Source: Lachnospiraceae bacterium (GTDB lineage: Bacteria > Bacillota > Clostridia > Lachnospirales > Lachnospiraceae). Taken from it: DNA of 42,290 bases. The translations under genes were made by a program, and so were the position numbers. The DNA lies in NCBI GenBank assembly GCA_016287095.1, contig JAEEVK010000018.1, positions 1 through 42,290 on the forward strand, read 5' to 3'. Within the stretch, counting starts at the first letter, position 1, and each line of letters opens with the position of its first letter. The notes beneath the pieces were generated by a model. That model had not been told where the DNA came from. It did no database searches and worked only from the letters and a program-made list of their open reading frames with translations. Below, one piece after another: positions 8,325-16,407 of this stretch.

Positions 8325-10841
8325 TTACTCTGTCATCAGTTCGGTTACCGATATCTTCTTTATCTTACCTGCTCCGATATAGGTCATAATGTATGCCAGC
8401 ACGATCATAGCTATATCCACTCCGATTATAAGTACTATGTCCGTGGTCGCGATCGTAGCAAACATAACTGACCAGAATACCTTATTCACATATATAGCTA
8501 CTACTGACGCTATCACCATAGATACTATCATAACCGGCATGACCTTGAGGGCCATCTGGCGCCTTAAGTCTTTGGAAGAATATCCCAGGCTCTTCATGAT
8601 GCCGAGGTTCTTTCTCTGCCTCTTTACACTTGAAGCCGAAATGATGACCAGTATCATGAATACGATAAAGATGACAAGTACTGCTGCACCCAGGGTACCG
8701 GCTCTGGTAGCATCGGCTATGGGTTCCATCTGAGATTTGATCATGCCCCTCCAGGATCTTATTTCTTTTATAACAAAGTTTCTGCTGTTTCCTGTTATAA
8801 GCTTATCGCCGATCCGTACCGCATAGTCAACGGAAGTCACTCCGTATTGGGTAAGAAGCGTAGCAATTTTTTCTTCTGCCTTGGCACTTATTTTCTCTTC
8901 CAATGTGCCATCTTCCGCTCCTGCATTCACCTTATCTTTTGCGCTACCACCATAGTTTTCCGAGAGCTTCTTCTCATATTTTTCCGGATCCACTCCGTCT
9001 TTTAAGTATACATTTACTACATTCGGGCGGGCATTTATATCAATCCTTCTGTACCCTTCCGAGGTCATATATATAGCTGATCCGCCGTTATACAAGGAGC
9101 TGACGGTACCGGTAATGATATAGGACCTTTTAATCCCGTTATGCTCTAAGACCAGACTGTCGCCTATGGCACGCTGCTCATAATCCGCTCTTTTTACAGC
9201 TATCGCCACTTCATTGTCATGCTCGGGGAATCTGCCTTCGAAAGGAGCAAACTGCTTCGCATCTTTAAAGTCATCATATATTACGAGTGACCCGGCATCA
9301 TCCGATCCTGATACTGTGAGCTTCTTAAAGTCATATGAAACAAGTGCTTTTTCAACTTCGGGATCTTCCTGTATCTTAGCAGCTGTCTCATAAGGATCCA
9401 CACCATTTGCCAAGACTACGACTACGGGTTCAACATCGATACCCATCATAGACATAAGTCCTTCGGTCCCGTTCTTGAAAAATCCAAATGTCATAAGTCC
9501 AAAGAGCAGTGCTGTGCCGGTAGTTATGATGCATATTGCAATCCCGATGTTCCCCTTCATCTCCTGCATCAGTCCCTTCATAGCCAGCCTAAAGTTAATA
9601 TTACCTTTAGCCTTTTCGAGGGGCAGAACATTTTTCCTGAAATTATGTGTCTTTATGCCCTTCCTGAAGGCTATGACAGGGGGATATTTCTTGACGGATC
9701 TTGCTTTTATCAATGCAAACAAAGTAACTATGATAACTACCGCTATGGCCACAATTATAAGCTTCAAAATCTCCGGACGGCCTTCAATATCACGTCCCAT
9801 CATGGACCTTATGACTCCGTTTTGTGCCGGTGTAAGGAGTATGGCTGTAAGTACTCCAAGTACCGCTCCTATTCCTCCTGAGATGACATATTCAAACAGA
9901 TACGAGAGTGATATCTCTCCCGACTTGTATCCCAACGCTTCAAGTACACCGATCTGCTGCATCTGGTCTTCGATGTCATTGCTTATTTTATGCCTTATCA
10001 TGAACATCGCAGATATCATGGTGACTATCGATATAAATACGATGAGCAACAAGAATATATCGACAAATTGCGTTTCTGAATTTTTTTCACGGCTTTTGCT
10101 AAATAAATAGCTGTTGTTTTTGACATTCTCGCCTGATTTTTCCTCACATTTTTCCAAATATTCATTAAATGGAAAATCTTTTTCGTAATCAAATGCAAGC
10201 CCTCTGTATTCGCTCGCCATCATACCGTTAAAAAGCTGCACAAAGAGCTCATAATCCTCATCAGATATGATGACCTTATAACCATAACCGTCATTTGCAG
10301 CCAGGCCTGTTTCATAAAAACCGACCACCTCAAATGGATACTCTTTACCGGCCTTTAATACGGTAAATTTATCTCTTAATTTATATCCGGTATTTATTTC
10401 AAAGCACTGAGGAAGCCATATGGGATGGGCTACATTACTGATCTCCTCTTCGTCAAGACAGTCACGCTTCGTAAAGTTTTCCAACTTCCGTTCTGTTTTT
10501 TCGGTAACAAACAGCATATTGTAAGAGATGGCATTTCCATCGTATTCTATTACATCCACCGAGGGTACAAACAGCGTTTTGATTTCTTTTAGATTTTGTG
10601 GATTATATTCATCTGTAAGAATTTTTGAATAGACATCCCTGTATTCCGCTTCCTCGAAAATGACCATTTCACTGACCGAACCGGAATCTGCAAAGCTTTC
10701 ATCAAATACCTTGCTGCTTTTTGAGTTGTTTGCTATGAATATGCACAGCATGAGCGTTGTGACAAGTGTCAGGAACGCTATAGCCATGGCTTCTTTTTTG
10801 TTCTTTTTTAAATTGAATAATGATAATCTTAGAATTTTCAT
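8325..10841 (-). CDS. ABC transporter permease with two FtsX domains
   Basis: An 838-residue MacB/FtsX-type permease. It begins with a cytoplasmic basic segment and a membrane helix (about 18-38), then a large extracytoplasmic domain, three helices around residues 250-390, a second helix near 430-455, another extracytoplasmic domain, and three C-terminal helices (about 715-830). This duplicated FtsX layout belongs to the mechanotransmission class, which usually exports or extracts peptides or lipoproteins or regulates cell-wall enzymes rather than importing solutes. The start codon is 1 nt after the stop of the partner ATPase, so translation is coupled. It is not a typical BceB: no single large loop between helices 7 and 8 is seen. 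Confidence 0.9.
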   Translation of the reverse strand: MKILRLSLFNLKKNKKEAMAIAFLTLVTTLMLCIFIANNSKSSKVFDESFADSGSVSEMVIFEEAEYRDVYSKILTDEYNPQNLKEIKTLFVPSVDVIEYDGNAISYNMLFVTEKTERKLENFTKRDCLDEEEISNVAHPIWLPQCFEINTGYKLRDKFTVLKAGKEYPFEVVGFYETGLAANDGYGYKVIISDEDYELFVQLFNGMMASEYRGLAFDYEKDFPFNEYLEKCEEKSGENVKNNSYLFSKSREKNSETQFVDIFLLLIVFISIVTMISAMFMIRHKISNDIEDQMQQIGVLEALGYKSGEISLSYLFEYVISGGIGAVLGVLTAILLTPAQNGVIRSMMGRDIEGRPEILKLIIVAIAVVIIVTLFALIKARSVKKYPPVIAFRKGIKTHNFRKNVLPLEKAKGNINFRLAMKGLMQEMKGNIGIAICIITTGTALLFGLMTFGFFKNGTEGLMSMMGIDVEPVVVVLANGVDPYETAAKIQEDPEVEKALVSYDFKKLTVSGSDDAGSLVIYDDFKDAKQFAPFEGRFPEHDNEVAIAVKRADYEQRAIGDSLVLEHNGIKRSYIITGTVSSLYNGGSAIYMTSEGYRRIDINARPNVVNVYLKDGVDPEKYEKKLSENYGGSAKDKVNAGAEDGTLEEKISAKAEEKIATLLTQYGVTSVDYAVRIGDKLITGNSRNFVIKEIRSWRGMIKSQMEPIADATRAGTLGAAVLVIFIVFMILVIISASSVKRQRKNLGIMKSLGYSSKDLRRQMALKVMPVMIVSMVIASVVAIYVNKVFWSVMFATIATTDIVLIIGVDIAMIVLAYIMTYIGAGKIKKISVTELMTE

Positions 10842-10842
10842 A

Positions 10843-11610
10843 TTACCATCCCATCTCCTCTAAGAATGCGGTAAGCTTGCTTCTGCGTTCCTTGATGTTA
10901 TCTGTGCCATAAGGCTTCATATCGAAGTCTCCGACCACTCCTCCATCTCGTAGGTACAAAACTCTGGTGCCGCGGAGTGCGGTCTTTAAATCATGTGTTA
11001 CCATCACTATGCTCTGTCCGTTTTTATGAACATCTGTAAATATATCCAGTACATCCTGGCCGGATGCGGAGTTCAGCTGACCGGTAGGTTCATCTGCAAA
11101 CAGGATCTTCGGATCATTAATGACTGCTCTTACTATTCCCACACGCTGTGCTTCACCGCCAGAAAGCTGATTGGGATATTTGTTCCACATTTCTTCTTTG
11201 ATACCTGATTTTTTGAGCAGCTCCTTCGCTTTCTTTACCAGTTCCTGGCTGTTCTTCTGTACTATCAGCGCACCCGTAAGTACATTATCAAGGACTGTCT
11301 GGTTTTCCAGCAGATAGATGCTCTGGAATACGAAACCGCAGTTACCGCGTCTGAAAACTGCCAGCTCGTCGTTTGAGAAATCCTGTATTTCTTTATCTCC
11401 AAAGAAAACCTTTCCCATGGAGGGCTTATCCATACCGGACAGGGCATAGAGCAGGGTTGATTTTCCGGAACCCGATGCTCCCATGATTATGGTAAAATCT
11501 CCTTCCCTGATCTCCAGATCCAGATTCTTTATAACATGCTGCTGTCTGCCGCCGTTTGAAAATGACTTGCAAAGTTTTTCTGTTTTAAGTATGCTTCTGT
11601 TGTTTTTCAT
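10843..11610 (-). CDS. ABC transporter ATP-binding protein (MacB/LolD type)
   Basis: A 255-residue ATPase that powers the adjacent FtsX-type permease. Walker A is GASGSGKST (44-52), the Q-loop is in the FVFQSIYLL segment, the signature is LSGGEAQRV, Walker B is ILFADEPTG, and the H-loop is the VTHD segment. It belongs to the LolD/MacB/FtsE group by its DEPTGQLN stretch. AGGAGG lies 8 nt upstream of the ATG and touches the T-run of the hairpin at 11626-11679, so both transcription and translation may depend on that structure. Confidence 0.93.
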   Translation of the reverse strand: MKNNRSILKTEKLCKSFSNGGRQQHVIKNLDLEIREGDFTIIMGASGSGKSTLLYALSGMDKPSMGKVFFGDKEIQDFSNDELAVFRRGNCGFVFQSIYLLENQTVLDNVLTGALIVQKNSQELVKKAKELLKKSGIKEEMWNKYPNQLSGGEAQRVGIVRAVINDPKILFADEPTGQLNSASGQDVLDIFTDVHKNGQSIVMVTHDLKTALRGTRVLYLRDGGVVGDFDMKPYGTDNIKERRSKLTAFLEEMGW

Positions 11611-11625
11611 TTCTGCCTCCTAAAA

Positions 11626-11679
11626 AAACCATATATACTACATCGTTCTGCATCATCTTGATTGTAGTATATATGGTTT
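11626..11679 (-). terminator. Long hairpin with T-run before the ABC genes; attenuator or terminator
   Basis: A perfect 17-bp stem pairs 11626-11642 with 11663-11679 around a 20-nt loop, followed on the minus strand by at least six T residues that run into AGGAGG. It should end transcripts coming from the kinase gene. A TATACT -10-like box (11666-11671) lies in its 5' arm, so a transcript started there would lack that arm and escape termination. Confidence 0.7.
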
Positions 11680-11729
11680 CTTAAAAATCTTCTTTGTCAA
11701 ACTATTATTAAATTCTTATCAAATTCTTA
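11666..11729 (-). promoter_or_regulatory. Probable response-regulator-activated promoter with three 11-bp repeats
   Basis: Reading the minus strand, three head-to-tail 11-mers, TAAGAATTTGA (11729-11719), TAAGAATTTAA (11718-11708) and TAATAGTTTGA (11707-11697), end 25 nt before TATACT (11671-11666). No good -35 box stands at the expected spacing. OmpR/PhoB-family regulators bind 11-bp direct repeats beside or over the -35 region, and the gene for such a regulator is the first of this operon. Binding by it is inference. Confidence 0.6.
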
Positions 11730-11739
11730 ACAGATAAAA

Positions 11740-13041
11740 TTAACTTAAAGGGATAAGAAGGGTAATACTCAGTCCTTCCCCCTTACTCTCAGGAAGCAAT
11801 TCGCCATCCATCTTCTCCATGAGCATTTTTGCTATATAGAGGCCTAAGCCGCTTCCTTCCTGCTTACTGTCCGTCCATTGCTTTCCACGGTAAAACTTAT
11901 TTGCTATAAGGCTAAGCTCCTCTTCAGGTACTCCGGGGCCGTAGTCCCTTATCGTCATCTCAAGGAACTCTTCCTCTATTCTATAAGAAACATCAATTTT
12001 AGTTCCTGCGTATTTATACGAATTTGATATGATATTTCCTATTACCTGGCTCATACGCTTTGTGTCAATATGAATCAATACATCTGGAATATCTGTAGCA
12101 ACAACTTTTGATTTATCATCATATTTAGCTATTATCTCTCCGAGTACCGAAGCCTTTTCATCGGTACAGCTAACCTTAAACTCTCCGAGATCCTCCAGTG
12201 TGGATGAAAACAGGTCACTTACCAAAACATCTATCTGCTCTGTCTTCTTATATATATTATCAAGCTTCTCTTCCATCCCATCTGTCTTACCGGCTTCAAG
12301 CTTTGCTTTTAAAAGTTCAGTAGTCACTTTAATACCGGTGATGGGAGTTTTCAAATCATGGCTGAGTGATGCCACGAGTTCTCTTTCTCGTCTCTGGAGC
12401 GCTACCTCCCTCTTTCTTGAAGCGTCCAGTTCCTCTCGCATGATATCAAAGCTTTCCGTAAAGGAACCGAACATATTATTCTTATCCATTACCAGGACTT
12501 CATCAAGCTTTCCCTCTGCGATGCGTCCTGCAAAGTTTTTCATGTTATCAAAAGGAGTTATGATATTCTTCTCTATATATTTACCGTACATACATGCAAT
12601 AAATATAAGAAGTACTCCAAATGCAATGAGACCCAGTATCATACCGTTCCTTAAAGAATGAAGCTTTCCCAGGCCGTCCTCAATAAGGACAACACAGCCT
12701 CTTACGGTATTGTTTATCGTAACATAAGCATAGGGATATCCCTTTTTTATTGCTGATTGAACGGAATATACTTCATCACTCTTTTTTGTTTTTATCGAGG
12801 AAAATAAGATAGCATTCTCTGTATTCAATATCACATAGTCAGCACCATAATCTTTTTCATTAAGATTTTCAAGATTATCCCAATATTCCCCGGCATTCAT
12901 TGTAATATCATTCAGCACAGTAATGTCCCTGCCCCTCACGGAATCAGAGCCGTCCTCTCTGCCGAAAAAATACCACAAACCCAATACTGCCAGAAAATAC
13001 AGGATTGCGATCACTATTACGATTTTATAGTAATTCTTCAT
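11740..13041 (-). CDS. Membrane sensor histidine kinase
   Basis: A 433-residue kinase. TM1 spans about 6-26, an extracytoplasmic sensor region of about 100 residues follows, TM2 is about 133-153, then a HAMP segment. The H-box is SHDLKTP with H228; the N-box is in the NIISNSYKYAG segment; G-boxes are DYGPGVP and GSGLGLYIAK. It should phosphorylate the OmpR-family regulator whose gene overlaps its start by 17 nt. The extracytoplasmic domain is larger than in Bce-type intramembrane kinases, so it may bind its signal directly. The downstream ABC transporter and serine hydrolase are its likely targets. Confidence 0.93.
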   Translation of the reverse strand: MKNYYKIVIVIAILYFLAVLGLWYFFGREDGSDSVRGRDITVLNDITMNAGEYWDNLENLNEKDYGADYVILNTENAILFSSIKTKKSDEVYSVQSAIKKGYPYAYVTINNTVRGCVVLIEDGLGKLHSLRNGMILGLIAFGVLLIFIACMYGKYIEKNIITPFDNMKNFAGRIAEGKLDEVLVMDKNNMFGSFTESFDIMREELDASRKREVALQRRERELVASLSHDLKTPITGIKVTTELLKAKLEAGKTDGMEEKLDNIYKKTEQIDVLVSDLFSSTLEDLGEFKVSCTDEKASVLGEIIAKYDDKSKVVATDIPDVLIHIDTKRMSQVIGNIISNSYKYAGTKIDVSYRIEEEFLEMTIRDYGPGVPEEELSLIANKFYRGKQWTDSKQEGSGLGLYIAKMLMEKMDGELLPESKGEGLSITLLIPLS

Positions 13042-13798
13042 ATGCCTCCACCATATATCCTACGCCCCATATGGTTTTTATCAGCTCCGGCTGTTTCGGA
13101 TCTGTTTCGATTTTTTCTCTCAAGTGCCTGATATGTACCGCCAGTGTACCTTCGCCGATAAATTCATCATCCCAGACATCCTTTAGCAGCTCATCCTTGG
13201 TTACAACCCTTCCGCAGTTATCAACGAGATATTTAAGCAGCTTATACTCCATTGCCTTTAAACTTATCTGCTCATTTCCGTCTTTAAGCTTATGTGCCGC
13301 TGTATCCAGACTGATATTTTTTGTTAGCCTTATTACAGTATCTGATCCGGTTCTGCTTTCTAAAGTCCCCATACTGCCTGTATTCTCAGTGATATTGCCT
13401 GAAAGCAATGCAGCTTCTTTTGCTTTTTCATATCTTGCAAGTATCGCTTTAACCTTTGCCAGAAGGATATTCAGTGTAAAAGGCTTCTTTATATAATCAT
13501 CTCCGCCGATATTAAGGGCTATCAGTACATCATCATCACTGGTCCTTGCACTAATAAAAAGGATCGGCATATCGTAATTCTCTCTCACCTTTCTGCAAAG
13601 ATCAAAGCCTGATTTATCTCCCAGGTTGATATCTAACAGAAGCAGCGAAACTAAGTGTGTATCCAGAAATTTTACAGCATCATCATAGCTCGTCACATAT
13701 GCTGTACTCACTTCAAACATATTGAAAAATTCAGCAGTTGACTGAGCTATAACCTCATCGTCATCCACTATTAATACGCTTACCTTCTCGTTCGCCAT
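13025..13798 (-). CDS. OmpR-family response regulator
   Basis: A 257-residue regulator: receiver domain (about 1-120) with acidic pocket DDD at 12-14, phosphoacceptor D56 and conserved K104/K105, then a linker of about 30 residues and a winged-helix DNA-binding domain ending in the IWGVGY motif. The frame extends upstream to 13915, but AAGGAG sits 6 nt before the ATG at 13798, and a consensus promoter occupies 13853-13881, so this start is preferred. It overlaps the kinase gene by 17 nt. The three 11-bp repeats upstream of the ABC genes are candidate binding sites. Confidence 0.93.
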   Translation of the reverse strand: MANEKVSVLIVDDDEVIAQSTAEFFNMFEVSTAYVTSYDDAVKFLDTHLVSLLLLDINLGDKSGFDLCRKVRENYDMPILFISARTSDDDVLIALNIGGDDYIKKPFTLNILLAKVKAILARYEKAKEAALLSGNITENTGSMGTLESRTGSDTVIRLTKNISLDTAAHKLKDGNEQISLKAMEYKLLKYLVDNCGRVVTKDELLKDVWDDEFIGEGTLAVHIRHLREKIETDPKQPELIKTIWGVGYMVEAYEELL

Positions 13799-13852
13799 CC
13801 TGCACTCCTTTTTGGAGACTGATGTCTCCGCTGCTGTCTTCTTTATAAATGA

Positions 13853-13881
13853 AGTATATTCTTTAGCTACAGCTTTGTCAA
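13853..13881 (-). promoter_or_regulatory. Consensus promoter of the regulator-kinase operon
   Basis: On the minus strand, TTGACA (13876-13881), a 17-bp spacer and TATACT (13853-13858), about 55 nt before the regulator start. With such a full consensus it should work without an activator. Confidence 0.8.
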
Positions 13882-13902
13882 TCAAAACAAAGATTAAAAA
13901 AA

Positions 13903-14652
13903 TCAGGTTCCCCAATACTCATTACCGCGTTCTTCCTTTTCATTCAAATGGTGGCAGCTATTTTCAGATACGCGGGTTGTCCAGTTGGAGGTAATATCCT
14001 TTTTACACTGATACCAGAACTCACAATAACTAAGATTTATATTGGCGTTGACAGCTTTTGCAGCAATATAGATGGCTGAGTTTTCACATGCGTAGAAATC
14101 TATGCTGTATACTGTAATACGGACATTGTGCTGGTTATCGGGAACTATAATGTTACAGCTTCCGCCTTTGAGGTTTGCGGATCTAAGTGTAAAATCAGCA
14201 CTGTCGTATACTACGAATATATTGATATCTTTTCTTCCGTCAAGGTAAAATCCGTTGCTCCAGCCCCTCATATCCAATGTGATCTTTCTGCCTGCGGGGA
14301 TTACGAATTCACCCTTGCTGTTAACACCTTTTATATTTGCATCAAACATGAAGCCCTTTGCAGGGTCTGCATGTATTGCAGATGTATTGTCTGTACATAC
14401 TACTTCAAAATCTTTTCCACTTTCGATACCCTGTGAATATGCATCCATAAATGACTTGCAGCCCTTTGTTATGGTCTCTCCGCCGTCATATACGTTAAGG
14501 ATGGCATGTACATATGCAGCTTCAAGATTACTGTTCTCATTGAGTGTTGCGGTAAAAATGTTATTCATTTCGATCATGCTTGCGTAAAGATCATTTGCTA
14601 CGTTTTCATATTTTGCAAAAGGAAGTTCATCGCTGTTTAACGTCTCTATCAT
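13903..14652 (-). CDS. Unknown protein, beta-rich C-terminal half
   Basis: I do not recognise this 249-residue protein. It has no signal peptide or membrane segment. The first 80 residues look helical; from about residue 110 the sequence becomes strand-rich with repeated short hydrophobic runs and Asn/Asp turns (KITLDMRG, INIFVVYD, CNIIVPDN, VRITVYSI, ANINLSYC), which could form a beta-helix. It ends with a Cys/His-containing tail. The gene stops just before the promoter of the regulator-kinase operon and is divergent from the aldehyde dehydrogenase gene. The ribosome site before the ATG is weak (AGAG). Function unknown. Confidence 0.65.
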   Translation of the reverse strand: MIETLNSDELPFAKYENVANDLYASMIEMNNIFTATLNENSNLEAAYVHAILNVYDGGETITKGCKSFMDAYSQGIESGKDFEVVCTDNTSAIHADPAKGFMFDANIKGVNSKGEFVIPAGRKITLDMRGWSNGFYLDGRKDINIFVVYDSADFTLRSANLKGGSCNIIVPDNQHNVRITVYSIDFYACENSAIYIAAKAVNANINLSYCEFWYQCKKDITSNWTTRVSENSCHHLNEKEERGNEYWGT

Positions 14653-14676
14653 TCTCTTTTAGTTAACTACCATAAG

Positions 14677-14705
14677 TTGACTGGGGAAGAAAAATATGGT
14701 ATGAT
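14677..14705 (+). promoter_or_regulatory. Promoter for the small ORF and aldehyde dehydrogenase gene
   Basis: TTGACT (14677-14682), a 17-bp spacer and TATGAT (14700-14705), 34 nt before the first start codon. Confidence 0.7.
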
Positions 14706-14738
14706 TTATTACTATAGATAATTAAACCGGAAGGAGAA

Positions 14739-14924
14739 ATGTCATGGCTTTTTATATTGAAAGCGAAATGTGGATTGGAAAAAGGATGCGACCTTTTGAA
14801 CACAAGTGATTATGACCAACTCACAGAAATGATAGACGCGGATTCTATAAACTACTCACCTTCAAGAACCCTTACCGACAGCGAGATCAAAATGCTCCTG
14901 GACCAGATCCGGAGAGGCTTTTAA
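14739..14924 (+). CDS. Small ORF, probably frame-disturbed
   Basis: A short coding stretch before the aldehyde dehydrogenase. Two starts in different frames compete. The ATG at 14739 opens a frame ending at 14924 but is only 2 nt from AAGGAG. The ATG at 14744 is 7 nt from AAGGAG but its frame stops after 21 codons (14809). Dropping one base from the five-A run at 14779-14783 would join the well-placed start to the long frame and give a coherent protein of about 59 residues starting MAFYIESEMWIGKG and ending LLDQIRRGF. So this may be a small gene broken by a one-base insertion, a sequencing error, or a frameshifting site. No family is recognised. Confidence 0.45.
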   Translation: MSWLFILKAKCGLEKGCDLLNTSDYDQLTEMIDADSINYSPSRTLTDSEIKMLLDQIRRGF

Positions 14925-14940
14925 GAGAAAGGAATAAATA

Positions 14941-16359
14941 ATGGAATACTCTAAAGAATCTATACACGATATAGTACTGGCACAAAGAAAGTTTTTCCGT
15001 ACAGGGAAAACTCTTGATGTTGAATGGCGTATCAGACAGCTGCTCCGTCTGAAACAGGCACTGCTCGATAACAAGAAACAGCTACAGGATGCTCTTTATG
15101 AAGATCTTCGAAAAAGCCCGATGGAAGCCTATCTTGTAGATATAGGTCCTGTGATAGTTGAAATAAACGAAATAGTAAAAGGATTAAGAAAGTGGGCAAA
15201 ACCCGAGAAACATTTCAGCGGCTTTATGTGTTTTCCGAGTACTGAAACCAAAGTGTACAAGATGCCCTACGGAGTATCCCTCATAATCAGTCCTTTTAAT
15301 TTCCCCGTTATACTGACTCTTGGGGTGCTTGCGGCCTCTATCTGTGGCGGTAACACAGCTGTTATAAAAGCCAGCTCCAAATCAGCTGCCACTACCGAAG
15401 CACTACGTAAACTGATAGCGGACACTTTCCCCGAGAAATATGCCACCGTCATAGGCGGAGGACATGATGTGGCGGATATATGTCTTGAAGAGCGCTTTGA
15501 CAAGATTTTTTATACCGGCTCACCTCAGGTAGCCAGGCATGTTATGGAAAAAGCTTCCAATAACCTTACTTCAGTAGCGTTAGAGCTTGGCGGAGAAACC
15601 GGAAACTGGGCCATCGTAAGAAAGGATGCAAATCTGAAGGATACTGCAAGAAAAATAGCCTTTTTCAAGCTTTGTAATGCCGGCCAGATATGCATAAATA
15701 TCAATCAGATAGCAGTGGCAGAGGAAGTAGCGGAAAAATTTCTTGAAGAATTAAAGAAACAGTTTGTAAAACAGATAGGTAAAAATGCTTCTGATAATCC
15801 GGATTATCCAAAACTTATAACATCAAAAGTATATGATAAATGTGAAAAGATAGCGTCTGATTATTCTGAAAAGATTGTATTTGGAGGAACCGGAAATAAG
15901 GAGGAATGCAAGTTTTCACCGACTATAATATATCCTGTATCGCCTGACGACGATCTTGTACAGCATGAGCTTTTCAGCCCGATACTGCCTGTAGTACCTT
16001 TTAAGGACAGCGAAGTTGATAATATCCTTGAAATCATCGCTGACAGGGAACATCCTTTGGCTATGTACATTTTTACATCCGATATTAAATGGGCTGACAG
16101 GGTAATGGCCACCCAGCAGTATGGAGGCGGCTGTATCAATGAAGTCTGCCTGCATATGATGGTAAAAGGAGTGCCCTTTAACGGGACAGGACATTCCGGC
16201 ATGGGAGCTTATCACGGCGAATGGGGCTTCAGAGAATTTACGCATCCTCAGACCGTGCTCAAAGGAAGTACCCGTTTCAATCTGCCCTTGAGAGAGCATC
16301 CTTATTCGGGTGTTAAGGGTAAAATGAAAATGGCTTTACTTAAAGTGTTTGAAAAATAA
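14941..16359 (+). CDS. Aldehyde dehydrogenase, ALDH3-like
   Basis: A 472-residue NAD(P)-dependent aldehyde dehydrogenase of the class 3 (fatty/coniferyl aldehyde, YwdH-like) type: it oxidises an aldehyde to the acid. The catalytic cysteine is C251 in the NAGQIC segment, the general base is E215 in the ALELGG segment, and the oxyanion asparagine is N120 in SPFNFP. Two usually conserved spots differ: ELGGE in place of ELGGK, and VIKASS in place of VxKPSE around the cofactor lysine K143. The protein has no transmembrane tail. It follows the small ORF by 16 nt and ends at a dispersed hairpin element. Confidence 0.9.
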   Translation: MEYSKESIHDIVLAQRKFFRTGKTLDVEWRIRQLLRLKQALLDNKKQLQDALYEDLRKSPMEAYLVDIGPVIVEINEIVKGLRKWAKPEKHFSGFMCFPSTETKVYKMPYGVSLIISPFNFPVILTLGVLAASICGGNTAVIKASSKSAATTEALRKLIADTFPEKYATVIGGGHDVADICLEERFDKIFYTGSPQVARHVMEKASNNLTSVALELGGETGNWAIVRKDANLKDTARKIAFFKLCNAGQICININQIAVAEEVAEKFLEELKKQFVKQIGKNASDNPDYPKLITSKVYDKCEKIASDYSEKIVFGGTGNKEECKFSPTIIYPVSPDDDLVQHELFSPILPVVPFKDSEVDNILEIIADREHPLAMYIFTSDIKWADRVMATQQYGGGCINEVCLHMMVKGVPFNGTGHSGMGAYHGEWGFREFTHPQTVLKGSTRFNLPLREHPYSGVKGKMKMALLKVFEK

Positions 16360-16361
16360 AA

Positions 16362-16402
16362 GAATGGCGACAGGGAACCGTCCGAGACCACTGTCGCCAT
16401 TC
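16362..16402. repeat. REP-like hairpin element with the GGGAACCGTCC core
   Basis: A perfect 12-bp stem (16362-16373 with 16391-16402) around a 17-nt loop that contains GGAACCGTCC. The reverse complement of that core, GGACGGTTC, recurs at 30480-30485 and around it. It lies between convergent genes and may end transcription, though no T-run follows. Confidence 0.65.
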
Positions 16403-16407
16403 AATAT

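Noticed and set aside
9475-10110. A 211-codon open frame on the plus strand inside the permease gene
   Set aside because: It is antisense to a clear FtsX-type permease, is low-complexity hydrophobic, and has no ribosome site.
13799-13915. Longer N-terminus for the regulator
   Set aside because: It would be encoded across a consensus promoter; AAGGAG stands before the ATG at 13798.
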